Positions 8,192 through 17,109 are shown, counted from the stretch's first letter. The stretch: 64,000 bases of DNA from Phycisphaerae bacterium (GCA_035384605.1 DAOOIV010000009.1:19453-83452); one strand, 5' to 3'. Numbers and translations are program-made. Notes: generated from the letters alone by a model not told the origin.

Positions 8192-10486
8192 ATGTTTTGC
8201 GGCCATTGGCTTGCGACTGTGAGTGTTCTTACGGTAACTGCAGCGGCAACGTCCACCGGCCAGGTATCGTTTGACATGGAACGGATGCAGCGTGCCGATC
8301 GACTGATTGAAGAAGCTATTGGGCGAAAAGAACTTCCCGGGGGGGTCCTGCTGGTTGGACAAGGCGACAGGACCGTCTATTTCAAAGCCTATGGTCTACG
8401 GACGTCCGACCCACAGCCCATTCCCATGACAAAAGACACGATCTTCGACATGGCTTCGGTCACAAAGACCGTGGCGTGCGCCACATCGATCATGATTCTC
8501 GTAGAACGTGGCAAGCTCGGTCTGGCGGACTCGGTGGCGAAACACATTCCCGCCTTCGGGGCCAACGGCAAGGAGAAGGTGACGGTCGAACAGCTACTGT
8601 TGCACCGAGGAGGCTTTGTTCCTGACAATCCCATGAAGGATTACGCTGACGGGCCTGTCAAGGCGTGGGAACGTATCTGGAACCTCGCGCCCGTCTACCC
8701 GCCGGGCACCGATTTCCGCTACAGCGACGTCGGCTATATCGTGCTGGGCGAACTGGTACGAGTCATCGACGGCCGACCGATTGACCGCTTCGCACGAGAG
8801 GAGGTTTTTCTTCCTCTGGGCATGAAGGACACCATGTATTGCCCGCCAGAGAGCCTGTGGTCTCGGTGTGCCCCGACCGAGAAACGCGACGGCAAATGGA
8901 TGCAGGGCCAGGTGCACGACCCGCGGGCATGGGCCCTTGGCGGCGTCGCGGGGCACGCCGGGCTGTTCAGCACGGCCGAGGATCTGGCACGTTGGTGCCG
9001 AATGATCCTGCACAAGGGGGTGCTTGACGACAAGAGAATCCTTTCGCAAATGACCGTCGAAGCCATGACCTCGCAGCGATGCCTGCCCGGGGGGACAGGA
9101 TGCCGTGGATACGGCTTCGACATGAGTACCAGCTATTCGTCGGCCCGGGGCGACCTCTTCCAGGCGGGCACGACTTTTGGTCACACCGGTTACACGGGCA
9201 CGAGCTACTGGATCGATCCGACTCATGACTGTTACGTGATCCTGCTGACCAACCGCGTCCATCCCGACGATAAGGGCACGGTCACCGACCTGCGGCGGCA
9301 GGTGGCAACCGCCGTGGCGGCTGCGATCACCGGTAAAGCGTTTGGTCCGCCGGCGGAGGTGCTCTGCGGCATCGACATCCTCAAGCGTGATGGTTTCAAG
9401 CTGTTGGCCGGAAGGAAGGTTGCCCTGATCACAAACCACACCGGTCGCGATCGCGAGGGCAACCGAACAGTCGACCTGCTGTTCAAGGCGCCGGAGGTGA
9501 AACTCGTAAAGTTGTTTTCGCCGGAACACGGGCTCTACGGCACATTGGATGAGAAAGTGGGCCACACGGTCGACCAGGCGACCGGCCTCAAGGTGTACAG
9601 CCTTTACGGTGAGACAAGGCGCCCCACGCCGGAGATGCTGGAAGGCGTGGACGCGCTGGTCTACGACATTCAGGACATCGGGGCGAGGTTCTACACCTAT
9701 TCGGCGACGCTTGGCTACGCCCTTGAAGCGGCTGCCAAGCACAAGCTCAAAATGGTGGTGCTCGATCGTCCGAACCCGATCACCGGCCTGATTGTGGACG
9801 GTCCTATTGCCGACAAGAATCGTTACGGTTTCACCGCCTACGGTCCGCTGCCGGTGGTCCACGGCATGACCTTCGGTGAGCTGGCCCGCATGTGCAACGT
9901 CGAGTACGACATCAATTGCGACCTGACGGTGGTAGAGCTTCAGGGCTGGCGTCGATCGATGTGGTGGGACGAAACCGGCCTGATGTGGATCAACCCCTCG
10001 CCGAACATGCGGAATCTGACGGAGGCGACGCTCTACCCTGCCATCTGCCTGTTGGAGGCAACCAATGTTTCCGTCGGCCGTGGCACGGATCAGCCGTTCG
10101 AGATCTTTGGCGCCCCTTGGATCGACGGCCGTAAGCTGGCGGCTTCGCTGAACGAGGCCGGCCTGCCGGGGCTACGGTTCATCCCCATTGAGTTCACTCC
10201 CACATCGAGCAAGTTTGCGAAGGAGAAATGCCAAGGAGTGTACGTGCTGGTCACGGACCGCCAGAACATCCGCATGGTCGAGTCGGGCTTGACGATCGCC
10301 TGGCACCTGAAGAAGCTCTTCGGCCCGGTGTTCGAGGTTGACAAGGTGATCAACCTGCTGGCCAACGCGGAAACGCTGAATAACCTGAAGACCGCTGAAA
10401 CCCCGACGACGCTGCCGGCCGGCTGGCGCGGCTCTCTCAGCCGCTTCAGGGAGGTGCGACAGAAGTACCTGATCTACCAGAACTGA
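8192..10486 (+). CDS. Secreted beta-lactamase-fold serine hydrolase fused to NamZ-type exo-N-acetylmuramidase (DUF1343)
   Basis: About 764 residues. A signal peptide (residues ~1-22) leads into a class C beta-lactamase/DD-peptidase-like domain (~30-375) with SVTK (SxxK), YSDVGY (Y of the second motif) and HTGYTG (third motif). A DUF1343 domain follows (~390-760), marked by ITNHTGRDR, FSPEHGLYG, YDIQDIGARFYTY, DRPNPITG, GLMWINPSPNM and GRGTDQPFE. DUF1343 includes NamZ, which releases terminal MurNAc from peptidoglycan fragments, so the fusion plausibly trims a muropeptide at both its peptide and sugar ends. The frame extends to GTG 8168; I chose ATG 8192, which has an AGGGA site and gives the cleaner signal peptide. 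Confidence 0.9.
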   Translation: MFCGHWLATVSVLTVTAAATSTGQVSFDMERMQRADRLIEEAIGRKELPGGVLLVGQGDRTVYFKAYGLRTSDPQPIPMTKDTIFDMASVTKTVACATSIMILVERGKLGLADSVAKHIPAFGANGKEKVTVEQLLLHRGGFVPDNPMKDYADGPVKAWERIWNLAPVYPPGTDFRYSDVGYIVLGELVRVIDGRPIDRFAREEVFLPLGMKDTMYCPPESLWSRCAPTEKRDGKWMQGQVHDPRAWALGGVAGHAGLFSTAEDLARWCRMILHKGVLDDKRILSQMTVEAMTSQRCLPGGTGCRGYGFDMSTSYSSARGDLFQAGTTFGHTGYTGTSYWIDPTHDCYVILLTNRVHPDDKGTVTDLRRQVATAVAAAITGKAFGPPAEVLCGIDILKRDGFKLLAGRKVALITNHTGRDREGNRTVDLLFKAPEVKLVKLFSPEHGLYGTLDEKVGHTVDQATGLKVYSLYGETRRPTPEMLEGVDALVYDIQDIGARFYTYSATLGYALEAAAKHKLKMVVLDRPNPITGLIVDGPIADKNRYGFTAYGPLPVVHGMTFGELARMCNVEYDINCDLTVVELQGWRRSMWWDETGLMWINPSPNMRNLTEATLYPAICLLEATNVSVGRGTDQPFEIFGAPWIDGRKLAASLNEAGLPGLRFIPIEFTPTSSKFAKEKCQGVYVLVTDRQNIRMVESGLTIAWHLKKLFGPVFEVDKVINLLANAETLNNLKTAETPTTLPAGWRGSLSRFREVRQKYLIYQN

Positions 10487-10494
10487 CCGCCGCT

Positions 10495-10719
10495 TTGGAC
10501 TGTTTTGTCCGGCTCCCGATCGACGAGAAGGTGTGGAATGACCTGGGGCGTATCCTTCGCACCTTGCGGTCACGAGGCCTGGCAGTACCCTTTGCCGATG
10601 CCCTGATTGCCACCGTGGCAATGGGCGGGGGCTTGCTGCTATGGACATACGATGCGCATTTTGTCGTTATCGCGTCTGCGCTGCCCGACCTGAGACTGTT
10701 CGACGGCCCTCGCATCTGA
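10495..10719 (+). pseudogene. PIN-domain (VapC-like) toxin remnant, C-terminal half only
   Basis: The 74 codons from a possible TTG start encode a recognisable C-terminal half of a VapC-type PIN nuclease: a helix (GRILRTLRSRGLAVP), ADALIATVAM with an acidic residue, then LLLWTYDAHFVVIA with the last acidic position. A full PIN domain is about 130 residues; the N-terminal acidic residues are missing, and the frame upstream is occupied by the preceding gene. No antitoxin gene is adjacent. I read this as a decayed toxin-antitoxin locus, although a translated fragment cannot be excluded. Confidence 0.6.
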
Positions 10720-10833
10720 CGGCGCCGCGCGTTGCCGTCCCCATTTGGCAATAGAGCCAAAATCGGTAGAATATGCGACTTCGTGGATGACGCCGCAAAC
10801 GTGGCGGCAATTGATAGCTCATGGAGACGATCG

Positions 10834-11583
10834 ATGTACAAAGTCGTATTACTGCGACACGGCGAAAGTGACTGGAACAAGCAGAACCGTTTCACGGGCT
10901 GGACCGACGTTGACCTGTCGGAGGTCGGGATCAAGGAGGCCGCCGAGGCCGGCGAGTTGCTCATGAAAGAGGGCTACACCTTCGACGTGGCCTACACCTC
11001 GGTGCTCAAGCGGGCGATTCGCACGCTGTGGATCGCGCTTGACAAGATGGACCTGATGTGGATCCCGGTGTACCGATCATGGCGGCTTAACGAGCGGCAT
11101 TACGGGGCGCTGCAGGGTTTGAACAAGGCCGAGACCGCTGCGAAGTTCGGCGAGGACCAGGTAAAGATCTGGCGGCGTTCATATGACATCCCCCCGCCGC
11201 CACTGGAGAAAACGGATCCGCGGTATCCGGGCAACGACCCCCGCTACGCGGACCTGACCGAGGGCGCGCTGCCGCTGACCGAGTGCCTGAAAGACACAGT
11301 GGCGCGCTTCCTGCCCTACTGGCACGACGTCATCGCCCCGACGGTGAAGCTGGGCAAACGGGTGTTGATCGCCGCCCACGGCAACAGCTTGCGGGCGCTG
11401 GTCAAATACCTGGACAACGTCAGCGATAAGGACATCGTCGAACTCAACATACCGACCGGTATGCCCTTGGTGTATGAGCTGGACAAGGGCCTCAAGACCA
11501 TCAAGAGCTACTACCTGGGCGACCCGGAGAAGGTGAAAGCCGCTATGGCCGCAGTGGCCGCTCAGGGGAAGGCGAAGAAGTAG
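10834..11583 (+). CDS. gpmA: 2,3-bisphosphoglycerate-dependent phosphoglycerate mutase
   Basis: The 249-residue enzyme interconverts 3- and 2-phosphoglycerate in glycolysis. It has [10 protein letters not shown] (catalytic His and Arg), [38 protein letters not shown], and [11 protein letters not shown] with the second His. The dPGM-specific lid insertion ([16 protein letters not shown]) separates it from other histidine-phosphatase family members. The frame is open back to 10732, but the ATG at 10834 has GGAG 8 nt upstream and matches the family N-terminus. It is a second glycolytic gene in the window besides pyk, at a distance of 31 kb. Confidence 0.95.
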   Translation: MYKVVLLRHGESDWNKQNRFTGWTDVDLSEVGIKEAAEAGELLMKEGYTFDVAYTSVLKRAIRTLWIALDKMDLMWIPVYRSWRLNERHYGALQGLNKAETAAKFGEDQVKIWRRSYDIPPPPLEKTDPRYPGNDPRYADLTEGALPLTECLKDTVARFLPYWHDVIAPTVKLGKRVLIAAHGNSLRALVKYLDNVSDKDIVELNIPTGMPLVYELDKGLKTIKSYYLGDPEKVKAAMAAVAAQGKAKK

Positions 11584-11596
11584 AGGTCAGTCGCCT

Positions 11597-11628
11597 GTTC
11601 TCAGTTGTCAGTGGTGATGACTGAGAAC
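11597..11628 (+). terminator. Perfect 9-bp inverted repeat downstream of gpmA
   Basis: GTTCTCAGT at 11597-11605 is complementary to ACTGAGAAC at 11620-11628, with a 14-nt loop. It starts 14 bp after the gpmA stop. There is no T-tract after it, so it may act as a stabilising 3' hairpin or a weak terminator rather than an intrinsic terminator. Confidence 0.4.
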
Positions 11629-11670
11629 TGTGATTCCTGCCGGGTTCGACGGCCGGGTTATCAGCGAAAG

Positions 11671-13023
11671 ATGGGTGTCATGGCTGCAGGGGATGATGCA
11701 ATCGAGGCCTTGCGCGACGCGTTGCGGGATGCACCGGACAACGTTCGCCTCCGGCAGCACCTGGCGGAGATGCTCTTGCGATATGGCCACACACAACAGG
11801 CTGTCGAGGAGTACCGGGAAACGCTCAATCGGTGCCCCGACGATCCAGGACTGAAGCTGGGGCTGGCCAACGCTTTCTACCGGGACGGCAAATACAGCCC
11901 TGCCCTCGTGATTGTCGAGGAACTGCTCAAGAGCCCATCCACCGCAGGCGAGGTCTATGTGCTGCACGCCCGCCTCCTCCTGCGGGCCGGTGACATCGAT
12001 CGCGCTGTCCGGCAGTACCGTCGAGGCATCGAGCAGGATCCCGAGGCAGCCGACGATTCCCTGGAAGAAACGCTCGGACTGAACGGGGAGCCCGATTCCG
12101 AGGTGATCGACGGCCGGGTCCGCGTGCCCGGCGAGCAATCCTCATCCGGTCCGGACATAGAGTTGGAGCGGCCCCGGATCAACTTCGACGACGTCGGAGG
12201 GATGGAGGCGGTCAAAGAGGAAATCCGGCTGAAAATCATCCACCCCCTGAGCCACCGCGAGCTGTACGAAGCGTACGGCAAGCAGATTGGCGGAGGCATT
12301 CTTCTTTACGGTCCGCCCGGCTGCGGAAAGACGCATCTGGCTCGGGCGACGGCCGGCGAGATCAAAGCCGGGTTTCTGACGATCGGGATCAATGACGTTC
12401 TGGACATGTGGCTGGGCAACAGCGAGCGCAACCTTCACGAGGTGTTCCAGCATGCCCGGCAGCACAAGCCGTGCGTGCTCTTCTTCGACGAGGTGGATGC
12501 GCTCGGAGCCAGTCGGGCCGACCTGCGACAAAGCGCCGGCCGTCATCTGGTCAATCAGTTCCTCGCGGAACTGGACGGCGCCCAGTACAGCAACGACGGC
12601 GTCCTGATTCTGGCGGCCACCAACGCCCCGTGGCATCTCGATTCGGCATTCCGCCGGCCAGGGCGTTTCGACCGCATCATTTTTGTCCCGCCACCCGATT
12701 CTGTGGCCCGATCGGCGATTCTTCGCATACTGGTGCGAGGCAAACCCGCCGAGGAGATCGATTTCGATAAGTTGGCGGCCAAGACGAACGGGTTCTCGGG
12801 GGCAGATCTCAAGGCTCTCGTCGACCAGGCGATCGAACGCAAGCTCCAGGAAGCCATGCGGGCCGGTGTCCCGAAACCGATGACCACCAAAGACCTTCTG
12901 GCCGCCGTCGCCGCCGTACGGCCATCCACCAAGGAATGGTTCTCCACCGCCCGAAACCATGCCATCTATGCCAACCAGGGCGGGATCTACGACGACGTTC
13001 TGAAATACCTCAAGCTGTTATGA
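11671..13023 (+). CDS. TPR-AAA+ ATPase (Cdc48/Vps4-like AAA module)
   Basis: About 450 residues. The N-terminal ~140 residues form three to four tetratricopeptide repeats, followed by an acidic linker and one AAA domain: FDDVGGMEAVKEEI entry motif, Walker A GPPGCGKT, Walker B CVLFFDEVD, sensor 1 ILAATNAPW, arginine-finger region RRPGRFDR, and sensor 2 FSGADLKAL. The family unfolds or remodels protein complexes; a TPR adaptor plus a single AAA ring resembles Vps4 (MIT+AAA) in layout, but homology is not implied. The frame extends to 11605; I chose ATG 11671. The stop overlaps the next start (ATGA), so the following TPR-membrane gene is translationally coupled and is a likely partner. Confidence 0.88.
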   Translation: MGVMAAGDDAIEALRDALRDAPDNVRLRQHLAEMLLRYGHTQQAVEEYRETLNRCPDDPGLKLGLANAFYRDGKYSPALVIVEELLKSPSTAGEVYVLHARLLLRAGDIDRAVRQYRRGIEQDPEAADDSLEETLGLNGEPDSEVIDGRVRVPGEQSSSGPDIELERPRINFDDVGGMEAVKEEIRLKIIHPLSHRELYEAYGKQIGGGILLYGPPGCGKTHLARATAGEIKAGFLTIGINDVLDMWLGNSERNLHEVFQHARQHKPCVLFFDEVDALGASRADLRQSAGRHLVNQFLAELDGAQYSNDGVLILAATNAPWHLDSAFRRPGRFDRIIFVPPPDSVARSAILRILVRGKPAEEIDFDKLAAKTNGFSGADLKALVDQAIERKLQEAMRAGVPKPMTTKDLLAAVAAVRPSTKEWFSTARNHAIYANQGGIYDDVLKYLKLL

Positions 13024-14405
13024 GCATTCATTTCGATAGAGCGTGGGTCCTGATCGAACAATCGCGGCCGGAATTGGCTGAGCAGGAGGCCCGGCGAGGT
13101 TTGGCCGAAAGCCCCGACGACGGGCGCGGACATGCGTTGCTGGCCCTGAGTCTCGCACAGCAGGAGAAACTCAAGGAGGCAACTGCGGCCGTTGAGACCG
13201 CCATCCACTCCGCCCCCGACGAGCCGTTTCCCCACTACGTCCGGGCAGCGATCCTGCACGACAGGAACCGTCCCGAGGAAGCTCTGGAGGCCATTCACGA
13301 GGCCATCAGGCTGGACCCCGAGAACGCCTACTACCACGCACTTCTCGGTCAGATCCGCTTGACGCAACGGCTGTGGCGAGAAGCATTGACCGCGGCGGAA
13401 GAGGGTCTGCGACTCGACCCGGAGCATGTGCAGGCCGCCAATGTGCGGGCGGCGGCGCTGGTCAAATTGGGCCGCAGGCTCGAGGCCGCCCAGGCACTCG
13501 ATGCCGCCCTGGCCCGCGATCCCGATGACGCGAACACCCATGCCAATCGAGGATGGGCCTTCCTGCACGAGGGCAAGCATCGCCAGGCGTTGGAGAGCTT
13601 CCGTGAAGCCCTAAGGCGGACCGCCTTTTTGCGGACCGCAACCCAAGCGTTCTGCGATCCAGAAACATGCGCGCAAGCCGCACAGATATCTGGCCGTAAG
13701 GTTCTAAGGCTCGAACCTGGCAACGAGTGGGCCCGCCAGGGGATCGTGGAGTCTCTGAAGGCCAAGAACATCGTTTATGGGCTGATGCTCCGTTATTTCT
13801 TGTGGATGGGCTCGTTGTCCGGCAAGGCTCGTTGGGGGCTGATCCTGGGCGGGTACTTTGGGGCCAGGGCCCTCAGCAGCGTCGCCCGCAGCAACCCGCC
13901 GCTGGCACCGTTCATCGCCCCCTTCCTGATTCTCTACCTCGTTTTCGTCTTTCTAACGTGGACGGCCGGCCCGCTGTTTAACCTGCTCCTGCGCTTGAAC
14001 CGTTTCGGACGACTCGCCCTGACGCGAGAGCAGATTGTTGCTTCCAACTGGGTTGGGGGCAGCCTCTTGCTGGCAGTCGCCTGCCTTGGGCTCGGGTTCG
14101 GCTTGCGCAGCAATAGCCTGCTCGTAGCCTCGTTCATATTTGGCCTGCTGTCAATGCCGCTGGCGGGCACGTTTGACTGCTCCCGCGGCTGGCCGAGAAC
14201 GGCTATGGCCTTCTATACGGCCGTCATGGCCCTGACCGGCCTGGGCGCGGTTGCCTTATACGCGTGGAGCCGGACGCGCGATTCTGGGGCTTCCGCAGAA
14301 GCGATCAAAGGCCTGGTCAACAGCCTCGCAGTCGGTTTCGCAATCAGTTTCCTGGCATCCCCATGGATAGGCAATCTGTTGATGATGAACCGCGTCCGCG
14401 AGTAG
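13020..14405 (+). CDS. TPR protein with C-terminal membrane domain, carrying an in-frame 31-codon repeat insertion
   Basis: 461 residues, starting in the ATGA overlap with the AAA gene. Residues ~1-245 are TPR repeats (ALEAIHEAIRLDPENAYYH is typical). Residues ~260-450 contain about six hydrophobic helices, so the protein is membrane-anchored with cytoplasmic TPRs, a plausible docking site for the coupled AAA protein. Residues 198-228 are encoded by a copy of the dispersed element; removing them joins SFREA to LRLEPGNEWAR, which restores a regular TPR helix pair. The insert brings two Cys (FCDPETCAQ) into an otherwise Cys-poor TPR region. Whether the insert is tolerated, disruptive or useful is unknown. 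Confidence 0.85.
   Translation: MSIHFDRAWVLIEQSRPELAEQEARRGLAESPDDGRGHALLALSLAQQEKLKEATAAVETAIHSAPDEPFPHYVRAAILHDRNRPEEALEAIHEAIRLDPENAYYHALLGQIRLTQRLWREALTAAEEGLRLDPEHVQAANVRAAALVKLGRRLEAAQALDAALARDPDDANTHANRGWAFLHEGKHRQALESFREALRRTAFLRTATQAFCDPETCAQAAQISGRKVLRLEPGNEWARQGIVESLKAKNIVYGLMLRYFLWMGSLSGKARWGLILGGYFGARALSSVARSNPPLAPFIAPFLILYLVFVFLTWTAGPLFNLLLRLNRFGRLALTREQIVASNWVGGSLLLAVACLGLGFGLRSNSLLVASFIFGLLSMPLAGTFDCSRGWPRTAMAFYTAVMALTGLGAVALYAWSRTRDSGASAEAIKGLVNSLAVGFAISFLASPWIGNLLMMNRVRE
13611..13708 (+). repeat. Dispersed ~98-bp element, copy B (inside the TPR-membrane gene)
   Basis: The full-length copy begins CTAAGGCGGACCGCC and ends GGTTCTAAG. CTAAGG occurs at both ends (13611 and 13704), 93 bp apart, which is exactly 31 codons. 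It contains two tandem near-palindromes, GCGGACCGC, around a T-run and a perfect CAGATATCTG palindrome near the right end. It is identical over its length to copy D at 35762. The reading frame used by the host gene is the only forward frame without a stop. Confidence 0.92.
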
Positions 14406-14416
14406 AGCGTGATTGC

Positions 14417-14440
14417 CGGCCCACGCCGCCGCGCGGGCCG
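14417..14440. terminator. Possible hairpin between convergent genes
   Basis: CGGCCC at 14417-14422 pairs with GGGCCG at 14435-14440, in the 42-bp gap between the convergent TPR-membrane gene and the membrane phosphoesterase. The stem is short with no T-tract, so this is only a candidate. Confidence 0.3.
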
Positions 14441-14447
14441 TTACCCC

Positions 14448-15773
14448 TCAGATCAGTCGGATGTGCGTGATCTCCGCCGGAGCATTGATCCGGACCGGGA
14501 ACCAGTTGCCGACCCCCGCGCTGACCTCCAGGACACAATCGCCTCGCCGGTACTCCCCCCAGATATAGCGGAACAGCAGGCTGCCGCCTCCGATCGGCGT
14601 GTGCGATCCCGGCGGCGTGAGCATCAATTGCCCCCCGTGGGTGTGACCGGCCAACGTCAGGTCCACGCCACGGTCGGCCAGCGGGTCAAATGCGTGCGGA
14701 TGGTGGGCCAGAGCAATGGTGAAGCGGTCTGAATCCGCACCGGCCAGGGTTCTGGTAACTCGACCTGTGTGACCTGGATCTTCGCCCCTCGGTTCGTCAT
14801 AGCGAGACCAGAACAAGCCGGCGATCTGGATGGTCTCGCCGTCGATCAGCAGCGGGAGCATGCGGTCGAGCAGGAGAAACGGTTCCCGCCGATGAAGCTC
14901 CTGCACTGCTTTTTCGGGAGAATCAATAAGATCGTGATTGCCGACCACGATGAACCGCCCGCATCGCGACTCCATTTGAGCAAGGGCATCACAGGTGAGG
15001 GGCATGAAGTCAACGGAATGATCCACGAGGTCGCCGGTGACGGCGATGAGATCGCTCTTGAGTTGATTGACGGCGTCGATCAGCCGCGGCAAGTGCTCGG
15101 GCCGAAACAACCGACCGACGTGCAGGTCGCTGATATGCGTGATCGTCAGACCCCGCAGCCGATCCGGCAACCGCGGCATTCGCAGGGAAACACGGCGCAC
15201 CTTGAACCGCCCCCCCTGCCATACGGCCAAGCCCAGAGACCCGCCGGCTACGATGACGGGGGCGACACCCACAGCCCCGAGGAGCAATTGTCGCCGCGAC
15301 GGGTCCACCGGTTTTTCGAATGAATGAGAACCTGCGACTCGGGCTCTCACTCGTCGGAACATTGCCCAGAAACCGGCCAACGGCGCCCATACGGTCACCA
15401 GGAGAACCATGAGGAGGTGCCAGACCATGATCAGTGCGATGAGAACGAAGGGGTACGCATCCCAGAACCCCCGCAGGCCGACGAACACGAGAAGCAGAGG
15501 CGACAGCATCAGGGTCATGAATGCAGCCCAGCCCGACCGCAGGAGACGTCGGCGGGTCGTAGAACCGGTACGGCGGCCGCGACCTTGAAGCTGTCGATCG
15601 ACCCACGCCCACCAGAACAGGTTGGCGAGCAGAAGCATGACAGCGATGAGCAGAAAGGTCGCACCCCAGAACACCGGCAGCCAGCCGAGGCGCACGCCGA
15701 GGAAATATGCAAGAATCAGGCCAATCGCGGCCAAAAGGATGGCTTCAAGCAGATGACCGTGCCTCTCACTCAT
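14448..15773 (-). CDS. Membrane-anchored metallophosphoesterase (YaeI-like)
   Basis: 441 residues. Four to five hydrophobic segments fill residues ~8-170, with a basic loop (RRTGSTTRRRLLRSG), then another helix around GAVGVAPVIVAGGSLGLAVW. The phosphoesterase domain occupies ~200-440 with the full motif set: HISDLHVGR, VTGDLVDH, VVGNHDLID, LAHHPHAFD and LAGHTHGGQ. YaeI-type enzymes hydrolyse phosphodiesters, and related LpxH/LpxG-like proteins act on UDP-diacylglucosamine, but the lipid A role cannot be assigned here. The catalytic domain topology (cytoplasmic or periplasmic) depends on helix number, which I could not settle. Convergent with the TPR-membrane gene. Confidence 0.85.
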   Translation of the reverse strand: MSERHGHLLEAILLAAIGLILAYFLGVRLGWLPVFWGATFLLIAVMLLLANLFWWAWVDRQLQGRGRRTGSTTRRRLLRSGWAAFMTLMLSPLLLVFVGLRGFWDAYPFVLIALIMVWHLLMVLLVTVWAPLAGFWAMFRRVRARVAGSHSFEKPVDPSRRQLLLGAVGVAPVIVAGGSLGLAVWQGGRFKVRRVSLRMPRLPDRLRGLTITHISDLHVGRLFRPEHLPRLIDAVNQLKSDLIAVTGDLVDHSVDFMPLTCDALAQMESRCGRFIVVGNHDLIDSPEKAVQELHRREPFLLLDRMLPLLIDGETIQIAGLFWSRYDEPRGEDPGHTGRVTRTLAGADSDRFTIALAHHPHAFDPLADRGVDLTLAGHTHGGQLMLTPPGSHTPIGGGSLLFRYIWGEYRRGDCVLEVSAGVGNWFPVRINAPAEITHIRLI

Positions 15774-16179
15774 ACCACAGATGCCCCGCCGGCGCGGAAC
15801 AGTCCAGGAATCCTAAGGCGGACCGCCTTTTTGCGGGCCGCAACCCAAGCCCACTGCCATCCAGACGCATGCGCGCGAGCCGCACAGATGTCCGGCTGAA
15901 AGGTTCTATTCTCCTTCTCCTACGCTCGAACAGATCAACGAGTTCAGAATGAAATCGCAGGGCACCTTTCGGGCTTGGACTCGTGCCTTCTGCTGCCCAA
16001 CGGCCCGTCGAAGCCTCTCTGGGAATCGGGGCGAGCCGCTCGAACAAGGCTGGGAGTCACCAGACTCAAATCCGAGATTCGGGACCGCAAACCGGGGACT
16101 CAAGGTCTGCAGTACCTTGCCCGAGATCCGCAAATTGAAATCAGCAACCCGTCCGCGTTGCCGTCTGTAACGTCGAAGC
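15774..16179. other. Intergenic region with dispersed element copy C
   Basis: About 400 bp lie between the upstream end of the membrane phosphoesterase gene and the 3' end of the NagB-like gene. Apart from element copy C (15812-15908), I see no convincing ORF or RNA. The promoter of the phosphoesterase gene must lie in or beside the element. Confidence 0.5.
15812..15908 (+). repeat. Dispersed ~98-bp element, copy C (diverged)
   Basis: This is a full-length match to the element: CCTAAGGCGGACCGCC head, T-run, GCGGGCCGCAACCCAAGC, and the right half through GGTTCTA. The middle differs (CCACTGCCATCCAGACGCATG instead of GTTCTGCGATCCAGAAACATG), and the CAGATATCTG palindrome has changed to CAGATGTCCG. 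It is older than copies B and D. It lies about 40 bp upstream of the membrane phosphoesterase start. Confidence 0.88.
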
Positions 16180-17109
16180 TCAGTGCATCTCCGCTTCGCA
16201 GGTTCCAAGGCCCTTGCGGTAGTAATTGAACTGGACGTTCGGGTGCTGGGCGAGCAGGGACATCGGAACCGAGGTGTCGACGATTTCCTTCGAAATCATA
16301 AAGGCCGTAAGGCGTTGCCCGAAGGGATTGTCGTGGGTGCCAGCCTGCCAGATGGACACGCGGCCGGCTTTCCATGTCTCAACCGGGCCGACGCTGATGG
16401 CCTTCGTCGGGACACCGGCCACATTGCCGCCACCGGAGGTTCGAGCATTCTGCATGAGGGTGGCGGGGTGCAGATCCACGACCCGCGTCGTGAGCTTTCG
16501 ATACACCTCGGGCGGCGGCGGCTCATCGACATACGGCGCTTCGCGCTTGGGTGGATCATTGAAAGCCCAGTGCTTGATCTCGCCTTGGCCGCCTTGCATG
16601 ACCGCACATCGCACCTTTTCCCAGCTCTTGATGTAAGCGGTCGGATCGGCCTTGGGGAAATGGATGTTCGACTCCGGCATCCGCAGGTCGGGACGTATAC
16701 GATTGAAGCACAGTTCCCGATCGGCCTTGGCAAATGATAAAGGGTGCGTTTCGGGCACTTCTCGGCCGTCCTTGTACCACTCATCCATGCCCCAGAAGTG
16801 AGCATGCTTGAGATTCAGTTCGAGGGCATTGACGAGACGAGCCACCAAGGGAAGCTGTTCCGTGGGGCCGATGGGACCGCAGATGCCAACCGGCTGGCTC
16901 TCGGTGGCCTGCCGCCACGCCTCGATGTATTCGAGGGCTTCTGCCAGATAGAACTCCTCCAGCGTGTCGTACATCACGACACGGAAGCCGTCTCGCGACA
17001 GCCTGCTCACGTCGTCGACGGTCAGTCGAGCCACCTCCTCAAGCAGTTCTTCGGGCAGCGTCGTGTAGTCCCACCAGTCTGGGGCAATCGAACTCAATTT
17101 GCGAGCCAT
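16180..17109 (-). CDS. Glucosamine-6-phosphate deaminase-like protein (NagB/RpiA fold)
   Basis: 309 residues. The fold signature is seen in [19 protein letters not shown], the active-site-region segment [12 protein letters not shown] (compare NMDEY in NagB), and a late [20 protein letters not shown] strand that resembles the NagB segment preceding the hexamer contact. NagB converts glucosamine 6-phosphate to fructose 6-phosphate and ammonia. This protein is longer at its N-terminus than E. coli NagB and has diverged, so a related phosphosugar isomerase or lactonase is possible. The frame is open upstream, but ATG 17109 has a strong AGGAGG 7 nt before it. It could feed amino sugars from the degradation genes further along. 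Confidence 0.72.
   Translation of the reverse strand: MARKLSSIAPDWWDYTTLPEELLEEVARLTVDDVSRLSRDGFRVVMYDTLEEFYLAEALEYIEAWRQATESQPVGICGPIGPTEQLPLVARLVNALELNLKHAHFWGMDEWYKDGREVPETHPLSFAKADRELCFNRIRPDLRMPESNIHFPKADPTAYIKSWEKVRCAVMQGGQGEIKHWAFNDPPKREAPYVDEPPPPEVYRKLTTRVVDLHPATLMQNARTSGGGNVAGVPTKAISVGPVETWKAGRVSIWQAGTHDNPFGQRLTAFMISKEIVDTSVPMSLLAQHPNVQFNYYRKGLGTCEAEMH

Noticed and set aside
8594..9862. 422-codon minus-strand frame opposite the NamZ fusion
   Set aside because: Antisense to a gene with two well-conserved domains; typical GC-rich shadow.
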